64,000 nucleotides of DNA, taken from Massilia rubra (lineage in GTDB: Bacteria; Pseudomonadota; Gammaproteobacteria; Burkholderiales; Burkholderiaceae_D). The DNA lies in the NCBI RefSeq assembly GCF_011682065.1, contig NZ_VUYU01000027.1:1-64000 (forward strand). The letters are read 5' to 3'. Of the stretch, positions 49,649 through 58,833 are shown piece by piece; positions within the stretch are counted from its first letter, which is position 1; each line of letters starts with the position of its first letter. The notes beneath the pieces are model-generated. The model was not told the origin of the DNA and made no database searches. It saw only the letters and a program-made list of their open reading frames with translations. Made by a program: the position numbers and the translations under genes.

Positions 49649-52039
49649 ATGGAAATCCAACGCCTTACCCTGCCGCCGCGTTCCGGTCCCGGCGACGTGA
49701 CCACCTTTTACTCCTTCGAGAGCGCCAGCGCGCGCAGCGTGGCCCTGGCGACCATGGCGCTGCTGCTGGCGGGGCGCCAGGGCGCCACCGTGCCGGTGCT
49801 GATGATCGATTTCGACACCGAGTCGCCCGGCCTGCACCATTATTTCGAGCGCCGTGGCGAGCGGCCCGGCGTGCTCGAATATTTCCAGGCTTGCCGCGAG
49901 CAGTTGCGCGTGCTCGGGCGCGCCCATCCGGCGCGCACCCCGCGCGCGGCCGCCGGCGACGACCCCGACGGCTTCGATGACATGGCGCTGGCGCGCCAGG
50001 TGCTCGAAGCGGTCGACTGGGAACCGTTCGTCGAGCGGGTCGATCACAGCCGACCGCTGTACCTGATGCGCGCCGGCAACTTCGACGACAGCTACGGCGA
50101 ACGTGCCGACCAGTTCGACTGGGATGGCTTGTTCCAGCTCTGTCCGGCCCTGTTCCGCTGTTTCGGCGAGTTCATGGCGCAGCGCTTCGCCCACGTGCTG
50201 GTGGACGCGCGCAGCGGGCGCTCGGCCGCGGTCAGCATCTGCACCACCTTGCTGCCGCGCCGGCTGGTGACGGTGTTTACGCCGACCCAGCGCAGCCTGG
50301 ACGGCCTGGCCGGCGTGGTCACGCGCGCCATCGAGTACCGCTGCAGCCACGAGCAGGAGCAGCGCCCGCTGCTGGTGTACCCGCTGCCGGCCGCGATCGA
50401 CAGCGCCGACAGCGCGCGCCGCCTGCTGTGGCGGCGCGGCGATCCGCACAAGGCGGTGGCCGGCTACCAGAGCACGATCGAACAGTTGCTGCGCCAGTGC
50501 TACGGGGTGTCGCGGGTCTCGCTCGACAGCTATTTCGACGAAGTCCAGCTGCCCCAGCTGCACCCCATGGCCGGCGCCGAGCAACTGGCCCACGGCGGCG
50601 AACGCGACGCCGACCGCTTTTCGCTCACGCGCACCTTCGACACCTTGCTCGACTGGTTTCTCGGTAACTATTTTCCCTGGCAATCGCTGGCCGAAGTGCG
50701 CCTGGCCAGCGCCATCGGCGCGGCGCGCGCGCGGCTCGGTGGTGGCGTCAACCTGGCGCTGTCGCTGCCGCTGGCGCGCGACCTGCACCAGTTGGGCGTG
50801 CTGTACCGCAACGCCGGGCGCGCCGCGGAAGCCATCGCCTGCTTCGAAGAGAGCATCGGCCTGCGCCAGCGCCTGCTCGGCGACGAGCACGCCGACACCC
50901 GCGCCGGGCGCGCCCAGCTGGCCGTCCTGCTGCGCCACGACGGGCGCCTGGCCGAGGCCCAGTTCCTGCACGAACTGCTGCTCGACGATTGCGCGCGCCT
51001 GCTCGGCCCCGACCATCCCGATACGCTCGCCGCGCGCGCCGCGCTGGCCGCCACCGTGGCCCGGCGCGGCGATGCCGGACGGGCGCTGGCGCTGCACGAG
51101 CAAGTCATCGACGCCAGCGAGCGCCTGTACGGCGCGGCCCACCTGCACACCCTCGACTGCCTGGCCGAACAGGCGGGCACCCTGGCCCGCCACGGCGAGT
51201 ACAGCCGCGCGCGCATGGTCTACGAGCGCGTGCTGGACGGGCGCGAACGCTTGCTCGGCAGCGAGCACGACGCCACCCTGCGCTGCGCCCAGGACTTGTC
51301 GACCCTGCTGCGCGAGCTGGGCGACCTGGGCAACGCGCGCAAGCTGCAGGAAGGCGTGGTGGCGGCGCGCGAGCGCCATGCCGGCCCCGACCATCCAGCG
51401 ACGCTGCAGGCGCGCGAATTGCTGGCCGAAATCATGGCCGCCCAGAGCGACCTGGCCGGCGTGCGCGCGATGCTCGAACTGCTGGCGCGCAGCCGCGAGC
51501 GCAGCCTGGGCGCGGCCCATCCCGACACCCTCAGCAGCCAGTTGCGGCTGGCCTCGACCCTGAGCCAGCAGGGCGAGCTCGACGCGGCGCGGCGCCTGCG
51601 GCAAAAGCTGGCCGGCGCCGATCCCGAGACGGCGCAGGGCAAGGGCGCGCCGGCCGCGGCCTTGTCGCATGCGGGGCAGGGCGGCGCCCGCCCCGGCGCG
51701 GCGCGCCTGGACGGCGGCACGCGCCCGACCAGCATCCTCGACGCGCCGCCCGACAGCAGCGGCGCCGACACCCTCAGCCACAAGCTGGCGCAGTTGCAGG
51801 AACTGATCGACACGGGCAGCGAGCGCGAGGCGCGCGCGCTGGCCGACAGCCTGCGCCAACCGGTGCTGCGCCGCCACGTGCCGCCGCCGCTGCGCAGGCG
51901 CGGCATGGCCCTGATCCGCCAGGTCTATTTGCGCCACAACGACAAGGATGCCTTGCTCGCCTTCGCCCAGGACGAGGTGTCGTTTTTGCAGGAAGCGCTC
52001 AATGACGCCGTCGGCGGGCGTCCGGTGAGCACGCAGTAA
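49649..52039 (+). CDS. ParA/MinD-like (degenerate P-loop) protein with kinesin-light-chain-type TPR repeats
   Basis: 796 residues; AGAGGAGC precedes the ATG. Residues ~15-230 have the fold signature of KGGVGR-type ParA/MinD ATPases found with TIR/TPR proteins: F-Y-S-F at 20-23, V-P-V-L-M-I-D-F-D-T-E-S-P-G-L-H-H-Y-F at 48-66 (Walker B-like), A-H-V-L-V-D-A-R-S-G at 181-190 and V-T-V-F-T-P-T-Q-R-S-L-D-G-L at 207-220. The P-loop itself reads E-S-A-S-A-R-S (24-30) rather than K-G-G-V-G-R-S/T, so NTP hydrolysis is doubtful. Residues ~376-655 hold six 42-residue TPRs of kinesin-light-chain type (L-G-x-x-H-x-x-T-L); ~655-710 is a low-complexity linker and ~710-796 an uncharacterised helical tail. No transmembrane region. 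Confidence 0.82.
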   Translation: MEIQRLTLPPRSGPGDVTTFYSFESASARSVALATMALLLAGRQGATVPVLMIDFDTESPGLHHYFERRGERPGVLEYFQACREQLRVLGRAHPARTPRAAAGDDPDGFDDMALARQVLEAVDWEPFVERVDHSRPLYLMRAGNFDDSYGERADQFDWDGLFQLCPALFRCFGEFMAQRFAHVLVDARSGRSAAVSICTTLLPRRLVTVFTPTQRSLDGLAGVVTRAIEYRCSHEQEQRPLLVYPLPAAIDSADSARRLLWRRGDPHKAVAGYQSTIEQLLRQCYGVSRVSLDSYFDEVQLPQLHPMAGAEQLAHGGERDADRFSLTRTFDTLLDWFLGNYFPWQSLAEVRLASAIGAARARLGGGVNLALSLPLARDLHQLGVLYRNAGRAAEAIACFEESIGLRQRLLGDEHADTRAGRAQLAVLLRHDGRLAEAQFLHELLLDDCARLLGPDHPDTLAARAALAATVARRGDAGRALALHEQVIDASERLYGAAHLHTLDCLAEQAGTLARHGEYSRARMVYERVLDGRERLLGSEHDATLRCAQDLSTLLRELGDLGNARKLQEGVVAARERHAGPDHPATLQARELLAEIMAAQSDLAGVRAMLELLARSRERSLGAAHPDTLSSQLRLASTLSQQGELDAARRLRQKLAGADPETAQGKGAPAAALSHAGQGGARPGAARLDGGTRPTSILDAPPDSSGADTLSHKLAQLQELIDTGSEREARALADSLRQPVLRRHVPPPLRRRGMALIRQVYLRHNDKDALLAFAQDEVSFLQEALNDAVGGRPVSTQ

Positions 52040-52117
52040 GTGTTTCTGGCGTGCACCGCGCATAAAATGTTGGTGCGGGGCCAGCGTGAGGCTCATTGCT
52101 TCAGGTAAAATCTGGGG

Positions 52118-52855
52118 ATGAGAATTCTTATCAGCAATGACGACGGCTACCTCGCCCCCGGGATCGAAGCGCTGGCCAACGCGCTCGCGTCGGTGGCCGA
52201 GATTGTCGTCGTGGCGCCCGACAGCAACCGTTCCGGCGCCTCCAATTCGCTGTCGCTGGACCGTCCGCTGTCGGTGCAGAAGGCCGCCAACGGCTTTTAC
52301 TTCGTCAACGGCACGCCGACCGACTGCGTGCACGTGGCCCTGACCGGCATGCTCGACTACCGGCCCGACCTGGTCGTCTCCGGCATCAACAATGGCCAGA
52401 ACATGGGCGACGACACCTTGTATTCGGGTACCGTGGCGGCGGCCACCGAAGGCTATCTGTTCGGCATTCCGGCGATCGCCTTTTCGCAGGTGGCGCACGG
52501 CTGGGAGCACATCGATGCGGCGGCCCGGCTGGCGCGCGACATCGTGCTGCGCCGCTTCGACGCCTTGCCGGCGCCCTACCTGCTCAACGTGAATATTCCC
52601 AACCTGCCCTACGAAGCGCTGCGCACGGTGCGCGCCACGCGGCTGGGCAAGCGGCACCAGGCCGAACCGGTGATCCGCGCGCGCGACCCGCGCGGACGCG
52701 AGATTTTCTGGATCGGCCCGCCGGGCGCCACGCGCGACGCCGGCGAGGGCACCGATTTCCACGCCACCGCGCAAGGCGAGGTGTCGGTCACCCCGCTCCA
52801 GGTCGACCTGACCCACCGCGACCAGCTGGCGCTGCTGTCGCGGTCACTGGCATGA
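52118..52855 (+). CDS. surE: 5'/3'-nucleotidase SurE
   Basis: 245 residues. Divalent-metal survival protein that dephosphorylates nucleoside monophosphates and polyphosphate. N-terminal [16 protein letters not shown] (metal-binding N-D-D), [42 protein letters not shown] (near 52106) may be a -10 box. Overlaps pcm by 4 bp, the canonical surE-pcm-nlpD-rpoS order. Confidence 0.97.
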   Translation: MRILISNDDGYLAPGIEALANALASVAEIVVVAPDSNRSGASNSLSLDRPLSVQKAANGFYFVNGTPTDCVHVALTGMLDYRPDLVVSGINNGQNMGDDTLYSGTVAAATEGYLFGIPAIAFSQVAHGWEHIDAAARLARDIVLRRFDALPAPYLLNVNIPNLPYEALRTVRATRLGKRHQAEPVIRARDPRGREIFWIGPPGATRDAGEGTDFHATAQGEVSVTPLQVDLTHRDQLALLSRSLA

Positions 52856-53751
52856 GTGACAAGCCCGACAAACGCAGCACGTTTCCGCTGCCGCTGTCGT
52901 CGGTGACCGGGGACAAGCGCGCCAGCGCGGCGTTTTCCCCCATCAAAGTGGCAACCCCGCAAACGGCCACCCGCAACGCCGCCGGCAGCGGCGCGCAGGG
53001 CGGCCAGGGCGGCGCCCACAATTACGTGGCGCGCGTGGGCGCGGCGCCGTCCAAGGCGCACAGCGAGGCTTACCAGCGCGCCCAGCCGCTGCCGGTGATC
53101 GCGCCGCGCCCCGACACGGGCGTGTCGGACGCGATCCGGCGCGCCATGGTGGCGCGCGTGGCCAAGCAGGGCGTGCAGGACGGGGTGGTGCTCAAAGCGC
53201 TGGAAAACGTGCAGCGCCACCGCTTCATCGAACCGGCGCTGTCGGCCCAGGCGTATGTAGACGCCTCGCTGCCGATCGGCCACCACCAGACCATTTCGCG
53301 CCCCTACATTGTGGCGCGCATGCTCGAAGTGCTGCGCAACGGCAAGCCACTGAGCCGCGTGCTCGAGATCGGCACCGGCTGCGGCTACCAGGCGGCGGTG
53401 CTCTCGCACATCGCCAAGGATGTGTTTTCGGTCGAACGGATTCGTCAATTGCACGAGCTGGCCAAGACCAATCTGCGCCACCTGCGCATCGTGAATCTGC
53501 GCTTGCACTACGGAGATGGTATGCTAGGCTTGCCCCAGGCCGCCCCGTTCGACGGTATCATTCTGGCTGCGGCCGGTCTGGAGGTGCCGCAGGCACTGCT
53601 GGAGCAGCTCAGCGTGGGTGGTCGCCTGGTCGCCCCGGTGGGCGCGCAGGTCCAGCACTTGCAGCTGATCACCCGCACCGGCAAGGCCGAATGGATGAGC
53701 GAGACCCTGGAAGGCTGCCACTTCGTGCCGCTGCGCCCGGGCACCGCTTAA
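52852..53751 (+). CDS. pcm: Protein-L-isoaspartate O-methyltransferase
   Basis: 299 residues, longer than the usual ~210 because of an N-terminal low-complexity extension (about 1-80, Ala/Gln/Gly-rich). Repairs isoaspartyl residues in damaged proteins. Seen: conserved [33 protein letters not shown] motif [15 protein letters not shown], and C-terminal G-G-R-L-V-A-P-V-G. The A-Y-V-D motif is slightly altered from the common A-Y-x-D-x-x-L-P. ATG overlaps the surE stop (ATGA), coupling translation. Confidence 0.94.
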   Translation: MSDKPDKRSTFPLPLSSVTGDKRASAAFSPIKVATPQTATRNAAGSGAQGGQGGAHNYVARVGAAPSKAHSEAYQRAQPLPVIAPRPDTGVSDAIRRAMVARVAKQGVQDGVVLKALENVQRHRFIEPALSAQAYVDASLPIGHHQTISRPYIVARMLEVLRNGKPLSRVLEIGTGCGYQAAVLSHIAKDVFSVERIRQLHELAKTNLRHLRIVNLRLHYGDGMLGLPQAAPFDGIILAAAGLEVPQALLEQLSVGGRLVAPVGAQVQHLQLITRTGKAEWMSETLEGCHFVPLRPGTA

Positions 53752-53822
53752 GCGTTCGCCTGCGTTCGCCCGCCTGCGCCTCGTGGCGCGCGCCTCCGCT
53801 TACAGAACACGACACACATAAC

Positions 53823-54782
53823 ATGAGAATGAAATACACAAGCCATCTTCCCCTGCTGCTCCTGACCCTGGGCTTGCTCAGCGCCTGTAACACCGCTCCC
53901 CGCCGCCCCGCACCCGTGATCGACCGCCTGCCGGCCGCCGACAACCGCGCGCCGCGCTCGGCCGACGAACCGAAGGATGAACGCGGCATGTACACGGTGC
54001 GCAAGGGCGATACCCTGATCCGCATCGCGCTCGACCATGGCCAGAATTACCGCGACATCGTCGAATGGAACAAACTGTCGAACCCGAACGACATCAAGGT
54101 CGACCAGGTGCTGCGTGTGTCGCCTCCCGATAGCAAAGGCGACAGTAGCGGCGTGGTCACCAGCAAGATCGACATGCCGCCGCCGTCCGAGCCGAAGACG
54201 CCGCCGGCGCCGGTGGTAGTCAAGAAGAGCACGCCGCGGGCCGACAAGCGCGCCTACAGCGACAGCGCGCTGGCCGAACTGCAAAGAGGCGAGGGCGGCG
54301 CCCCGGCCAGGGTGGAGCCGAAGGTGGCCGAGAAGCCCGATCTCCATCCGCCGGCCATCACCGTGGCGCCGCCCCCGGCCACCGTCAGCAACCCGATGGC
54401 GGCCTCGGACGAGGAAAAACTGAGCTGGATGTGGCCGTCGGACGGCAGGATCGTCGCCACCTTCGACGAAGGCAAGAACAAGGGCATCGATATCGCCGGC
54501 AAGGCGGGCCAGCAAGTGATGGCGGCCGGCGCCGGAAAAGTCATGTATGCGGGCAGCGGCATCCGCGGTTATGGTAATCTGGTGATTGTGAAGCATAGCA
54601 ACAGCCTGCTGTCCGCCTACGCCCACAACCGCTCAATCGTGGTCAAGGAAGGGCAAAGCGTCACCAAAGGCCAGATGATCGCCGAAATGGGCGATTCGGA
54701 TGCCGATTCTGTCAAGCTGCACTTCGAGATCCGCCAGCAGGGCAAGCCGGTCGATCCTTCGCGTTTCCTGCCTAACCGCTGA
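53823..54782 (+). CDS. nlpD: NlpD-like lipoprotein (LysM + M23 domain)
   Basis: 319 residues. Activator of the cell-division amidase AmiC. Signal peptide with lipobox L-S-A-C (Cys at ~22); LysM domain at about 55-100 ([43 protein letters not shown]); Pro-rich linker; C-terminal M23 fold at ~205-315. The M23 metal site is degenerate (N-K-G-I-D instead of H-x-G-x-D) but retains L-H-F-E-I-R, normal for non-catalytic NlpD. rpoS follows 46 bp later; in enterobacteria an rpoS promoter lies inside nlpD, probably here too (inference). Confidence 0.93.
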   Translation: MRMKYTSHLPLLLLTLGLLSACNTAPRRPAPVIDRLPAADNRAPRSADEPKDERGMYTVRKGDTLIRIALDHGQNYRDIVEWNKLSNPNDIKVDQVLRVSPPDSKGDSSGVVTSKIDMPPPSEPKTPPAPVVVKKSTPRADKRAYSDSALAELQRGEGGAPARVEPKVAEKPDLHPPAITVAPPPATVSNPMAASDEEKLSWMWPSDGRIVATFDEGKNKGIDIAGKAGQQVMAAGAGKVMYAGSGIRGYGNLVIVKHSNSLLSAYAHNRSIVVKEGQSVTKGQMIAEMGDSDADSVKLHFEIRQQGKPVDPSRFLPNR

Positions 54783-54828
54783 GAAATTATCGCCGGCTGA
54801 CGACCGACACCGGCACCGTGGATCTTTC

Positions 54829-55860
54829 ATGACGCATTCGAGCTACCAGCAGGGCGACGATCCGGGTCCGGATGATTTTCCGGACGACCCGGACGAGGCC
54901 GCGCTCGAGGCCGATATCGATATCGACCCCGAGGCCGATGCCGGCCCCGACGCCGACAGCGTGCCGGTGGCCGGCGCCGTGCTCGAAAGCGTCGATGAGC
55001 TGAAAAAAGTGCTGGCGGCCGAGCTCTCGACCGATACCACCCAGCACTATCTGAACCAGATCGGCATGCGCGCGCTGCTGACCGCTCCGCAGGAAGTCCA
55101 TTTCGCCACCCTGGCCAAGGCTGGCGACTTTTCGGCGCGCCAGACCATGATCGAGCACAACCTGCGGCTGGTGGTGTCGATCGCCAAGCATTACATCAAC
55201 CGCGGCGTGGTGCTGCTCGACATGATCGAGGAGGGCAACATCGGCCTGATGCGCGCCATCGACAAGTTCGAGCCCGAGCGCGGTTTCCGTTTTTCGACCT
55301 ACGCCACCTGGTGGATCCGCCAGAGCATCGAGCGCGCCATCATGAACCAGGCGCGCACGGTGCGCCTGCCGGTCCACATGGTGCGCGAGCTGAACCAGAT
55401 CCTGCGCGCCAAGTACCACCTCGAAGCCCAGCACCGCAACGGCAAGGATGCCAGCGCCGAAGACATCGCCCACCTGGTCGGGCGCCCGGTCGAGGAAGTG
55501 CAGGATATCCTGGCCCTGTCCGAGCACGCCACCTCGCTCGACGCCCCGCTCGACAACGATCCCCAGTCGAGCCTGATGGACATGCTGCCCGGCGACGCCG
55601 ACGATGGCCCCGACAGCCGCGCCGAGCACCACGAAATGACGGTGCTGGTGCGCGACTGGCTCACCCGGTTGCCGGACAAGCAGCGCATCGTGATCATGCG
55701 CCGTTTCGGGCTCGACAACGACGATCCGGCCACCCTGGAAACCCTGGCCGAAGAGATGGGCGTCACGCGCGAGCGGGTGCGCCAGATCCAGCAGGAAGCG
55801 CTGGTCAAACTGAAACGGGCGATGGCCGCCCGTGGCGTGGTGCGCGATTCCTTGCTATGA
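54829..55860 (+). CDS. rpoS: RNA polymerase sigma factor RpoS
   Basis: 343 residues. Stationary-phase/general-stress sigma factor. Unusually acidic N-terminal extension (about 5-48, rich in D, E, P). Region 1.2 begins with [13 protein letters not shown]; region 2 has [26 protein letters not shown] and [13 protein letters not shown]; region 3 H-M-V-R-E-L-N; region 4 [17 protein letters not shown] at 54829 is chosen; the open frame upstream to 54700 is an extension into nlpD. Adjacent to nlpD as in most proteobacteria. Confidence 0.97.
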   Translation: MTHSSYQQGDDPGPDDFPDDPDEAALEADIDIDPEADAGPDADSVPVAGAVLESVDELKKVLAAELSTDTTQHYLNQIGMRALLTAPQEVHFATLAKAGDFSARQTMIEHNLRLVVSIAKHYINRGVVLLDMIEEGNIGLMRAIDKFEPERGFRFSTYATWWIRQSIERAIMNQARTVRLPVHMVRELNQILRAKYHLEAQHRNGKDASAEDIAHLVGRPVEEVQDILALSEHATSLDAPLDNDPQSSLMDMLPGDADDGPDSRAEHHEMTVLVRDWLTRLPDKQRIVIMRRFGLDNDDPATLETLAEEMGVTRERVRQIQQEALVKLKRAMAARGVVRDSLL

Positions 55861-55944
55861 TGCGCGCGGGCTGACACGGCTGCGCGCCTCCTCCTTTTCC
55901 CCATTCAACCTCTTTTTGCACACGCCCAGCGCGTGTATTTCGCC

Positions 55945-57285
55945 ATGCAAGACACCATTCTCGACATCAAATCCCTGGACATGGACGCCCGCGGCGTCGG
56001 CCACCTCGCCAACGAGGACGGCTCGCCGGGCAAGGTCATCTTCGTCGAGGGCGCCTTGCCGGGCGAAAAAGTCAGCTTTTATACGTTCAAGAAGAAAAAG
56101 AACTGGGAAGCGGCGCGCATGACCGTGCTGCACAAGGCCTCGTCGATGCGGGTGAGCCCGAAGTGCCCGCATTTCGACAATTGCGGCGGCTGCTCGATGC
56201 AGCACCTGGAGCCGTCGGCCCAGGTGGCGATGAAGCAGCGCGTGCTGGAAGATAACCTGTGGCACATCGGCAAGGTCAAGCCGGGCAATGTGATGCGCCC
56301 GATGTACGGCCCGACCTGGGGCTACCGCTACCGCGCGCGCCTGTCGGTGCGCCATGTTGCCAAAAAAGATACGGTGCTGGTCGGTTTCCACGAAAAGCGC
56401 TCGGCCTTCGTCGCCGACATGAGCGACTGCAAGATCTTGCCGCCGCACGTGGCCGCCATGTTGTTGCCGCTGCGCGCGCTGGTGGGCGCCTTGTCGATTT
56501 TCGACCAGATGCCGCAGATCGAAATCGCGGTCGGTGAAGAGACCACGGCGATGGTCTTGCGCATCATGGCGCCGCTCACTGGCGCCGATGAAACGCTGCT
56601 CAAAAGCTTTGCCGACCAGTGGAACATCCAGTGGTGGCTGCAAACCAAGGGGCCGGAAACGGCCGCGCCGTTCTATCCGCTGGACAAGGAACTGTATTAC
56701 ACCCTGCCCGAGTTCGGCGTGAAGATGCCGTTCAAGCCGGTCGATTTCACCCAGGTCAACCATCACATCAACCGGGTGCTGGTCGGCAAAGCGCTGAACC
56801 TGCTGGACGTGCAGCCGGACGACCGGGTGGCCGACCTGTTCTGCGGCCTGGGCAACTTCACCTTGCCGCTGGCCACCCAGGCCAGGGAAGTGGTTGGCAT
56901 CGAAGGCAGCACCACCCTGACCGAACGGGCGCTGTCGAATGCGCGCGCGAACGGCTTGTCGGAAAAGACCAGTTTTTCGACGCGCAACCTGTTCGAGGTC
57001 ACGGCCGAAGACCTGGTCGCGCTCGGCAAGTTCGACCGCATGCTGGTCGACCCGCCGCGCGACGGCGCCATGGCGCTGGTGCAAGCCCTGGCGGCCCTGC
57101 GCCTCAGCCATCCCGAGATGCTGCCCAAGCGCATCGTGTATGTCTCGTGCAGCCCGTCCACCCTGGCGCGCGACGCCGGCATTTTGACGCACGAGGCGGG
57201 CTACGCCCTGAGCAAGGCCGGCGTGGTCAATATGTTCCCGCACACCTCGCACGTGGAATCGATGGCGGTGTTCGACCTGGTGTAA
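55945..57285 (+). CDS. rlmD: 23S rRNA (uracil(1939)-C5)-methyltransferase RlmD
   Basis: 446 residues. TRAM-domain RNA methyltransferase (TrmA family). TRAM at about 1-58; the [4Fe-4S] ligands C-P-H-F-D-N-C-G-G-C (Cys74, 80, 83; fourth in S-D-C-K-I-L); SAM motif D-L-F-C-G-L-G-N-F-T-L-P; catalytic cysteine in Y-V-S-C-S-P-S-T-L-A-R-D and M-L-V-D-P-P-R. GTG 12 bp upstream at 55933 is an alternative start. Bounded downstream by a bidirectional terminator. Confidence 0.93.
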   Translation: MQDTILDIKSLDMDARGVGHLANEDGSPGKVIFVEGALPGEKVSFYTFKKKKNWEAARMTVLHKASSMRVSPKCPHFDNCGGCSMQHLEPSAQVAMKQRVLEDNLWHIGKVKPGNVMRPMYGPTWGYRYRARLSVRHVAKKDTVLVGFHEKRSAFVADMSDCKILPPHVAAMLLPLRALVGALSIFDQMPQIEIAVGEETTAMVLRIMAPLTGADETLLKSFADQWNIQWWLQTKGPETAAPFYPLDKELYYTLPEFGVKMPFKPVDFTQVNHHINRVLVGKALNLLDVQPDDRVADLFCGLGNFTLPLATQAREVVGIEGSTTLTERALSNARANGLSEKTSFSTRNLFEVTAEDLVALGKFDRMLVDPPRDGAMALVQALAALRLSHPEMLPKRIVYVSCSPSTLARDAGILTHEAGYALSKAGVVNMFPHTSHVESMAVFDLV

Positions 57286-57336
57286 GCGCCGCCGTCCGCA
57301 CGGTCGTCAGGCAAACAGGTTGCTGGGTGCGGACGT

Positions 57337-57365
57337 AAAAAAACCGGCCCGCAGGCCGGTTTTTT
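57337..57365. terminator. Bidirectional terminator between rlmD and the BI-1 gene
   Basis: ACCGGCC / GGCCGGT stem (57343-57349 / 57354-57360), 4-nt loop, flanked by A- and T-runs, between convergent genes. Confidence 0.9.
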
Positions 57366-57384
57366 ATTGCCGAGAAGCTAACGC

Positions 57385-58062
57385 TTATTCGCGTTCGCCG
57401 CCCATGCCCAGCAGGGCCAGCAGGTGCTGGAAGATCATGTAGACGTCCAGGTACAGGCTCAGGGTGGCGCTGATGTAGTTGGTCTCGCCGCCGTTGACGA
57501 TGCGTTGCACGTCATACAAGATGTATGCCGAGAAAATCGCGATCGCAATCACCGAGATCGCCAGCCACAGGGCCGGCAGCTGGAAGAAGTAGTTAGCCAG
57601 GGTGGCCAGGATCAGCACCATGACGCCGGCGAACAGCCACTTGCCCATCATCGAAAAATCGCGCTTGCTCACGGTGGCGATGCTTGCCAGCACAGCGAAG
57701 ATGCTGGCGGTGCCGCCGAAGGCCAGCATGATCAGGGTGCCGCCGTTGGCAAAGTTCAGGGTGCGGGTCAGCAAGGGCGTGAGCCAGATGCCCATGAAGA
57801 AGGTAAAGCCCAGCAGGACCACTACGCCCATCGCGGTTTCCTTGGTTTTTTCGATGCCCCAGATAAAACCGTAGGCAAACGCAAGGAACAGCACGAAGCC
57901 GATGATGCCGCGTGGCACCGGAATATGGAACATCACCCCCAGGACAGCGCCAAGCACCGTCGGAATCATCGACAGGGCCAGTAGCCAGTAAGTATTGCGC
58001 AGTACGCGATGACGTACTTCCTGGCTTCCGACCAGGTCATAGTCTTGCAAGCTGATTGACAT
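57385..58062 (-). CDS. Bax inhibitor-1/YccA family membrane protein
   Basis: 225 residues with seven predicted membrane helices. BI-1 (TMBIM) family, pH-sensitive leak channels/FtsH-interacting proteins in bacteria. Seen: N-terminal amphipathic L-R-N-T-Y-W-L-L-A-L-S-M, E-K-T-K-E-T-A-M-G, the aspartate-containing helix (F-S-A-Y-I-L-Y-D-V-Q-R-I) and C-terminal L-Y-L-D-V-Y-M-I-F-Q-H-L-L-A-L-L-G that is the family signature with two aspartates. GGAGG precedes the ATG. Divergent from ndk. Confidence 0.94.
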   Translation of the reverse strand: MSISLQDYDLVGSQEVRHRVLRNTYWLLALSMIPTVLGAVLGVMFHIPVPRGIIGFVLFLAFAYGFIWGIEKTKETAMGVVVLLGFTFFMGIWLTPLLTRTLNFANGGTLIMLAFGGTASIFAVLASIATVSKRDFSMMGKWLFAGVMVLILATLANYFFQLPALWLAISVIAIAIFSAYILYDVQRIVNGGETNYISATLSLYLDVYMIFQHLLALLGMGGERE

Positions 58063-58290
58063 AAGTGCCTCCGATTGATAAAAAAGTAACGCTCGCTAAA
58101 AGAATAGCACGGCGCGGGAAAAACGCGCAAAATCGCGCATGCGCCAGCGTGTTTTGACAAGCGCCACTCTAACACTTCTGCGGATGGCCGTGCAATATCC
58201 CTCTGAAAGGGGTGTTGTATGGTAAAATCGAAGGTTGATTGGGTCCCGTTACCCAACATTAAACCTTTCTTTTTATTGGAGTTTTTACAC

Positions 58291-58716
58291 ATGGCAATCG
58301 AACGCACCCTGTCGATCATCAAACCTGACGCAGTTGCAAAAAACGTCATCGGGCAAATCTACAGCCGCTTTGAAGGCGCTGGCCTGAAAATCGTCGCAGC
58401 CCGCATGATGCACCTGTCGCGCGCCGAAGCAGAAGGCTTCTACGCTGTGCACGCTGCACGTCCATTCTTCAAGGACCTGGTCGAATTCATGATCTCGGGT
58501 CCCGTCATGGTGCAAGCGCTCGAAGGCGAAAACGCCATCGCTACCCACCGTGACCTGATGGGCGCAACCGATCCGAAAAAAGCGGAAAAAGGCACCATCC
58601 GCGCCGATTTCGCCGATTCGATCGATGCCAACGCCGTGCACGGCTCCGACGCCGCTGAAACCGCCGCTGTGGAAATCGCGTACTACTTCCCAGCACTGAA
58701 CGTGTACTCGCGTTAA
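58291..58716 (+). CDS. ndk: Nucleoside diphosphate kinase
   Basis: 141 residues. Transfers the gamma phosphate between nucleoside triphosphates and diphosphates. Seen: [35 protein letters not shown], and the phosphate-accepting histidine in N-A-V-H-G-S-D. A strong TTGGAG site precedes the ATG at 58291 and an upstream in-frame start is rejected. A possible -10 (TAAAAT) lies at 58223. Confidence 0.97.
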   Translation: MAIERTLSIIKPDAVAKNVIGQIYSRFEGAGLKIVAARMMHLSRAEAEGFYAVHAARPFFKDLVEFMISGPVMVQALEGENAIATHRDLMGATDPKKAEKGTIRADFADSIDANAVHGSDAAETAAVEIAYYFPALNVYSR

Positions 58717-58726
58717 TTGGCGTTAG

Positions 58727-58825
58727 TTAATCAGTCACTGCTGACTGATTGACCTGTATCACACCGCTTGCCTGGTTCGCCGGGCGGGCGGGATGTTTTT
58801 TCCTGATTTTGCCCTGACTGATTAA
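58727..58825. repeat. Inverted and direct repeats between ndk and rlmN
   Basis: AATCAGTCA (58729-58737) pairs with TGACTGATT (58742-58750) as a 9-bp perfect hairpin with CTGC loop. CTGACTGATT recurs directly at 58814-58823, and its extension TGACTGATTAA also pairs with TTAATCAGTCA (58727-58737). Two mutually exclusive hairpins are therefore possible before rlmN. Confidence 0.65.
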
Positions 58826-58833
58826 AGAATACT

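Noticed and set aside
49517-52816. A 1099-codon minus-strand frame opposite the TPR gene and surE
   Set aside because: Runs across two real genes of the other strand and is Ala/Arg/Gly/Gln/Val-rich without motifs. Its length reflects the high GC of the repeats.
54430-54760. Degenerate zinc site in NlpD as a possible gene defect
   Set aside because: Loss of catalytic ligands is the norm in NlpD/EnvC-type amidase activators; the rest of the protein is intact.
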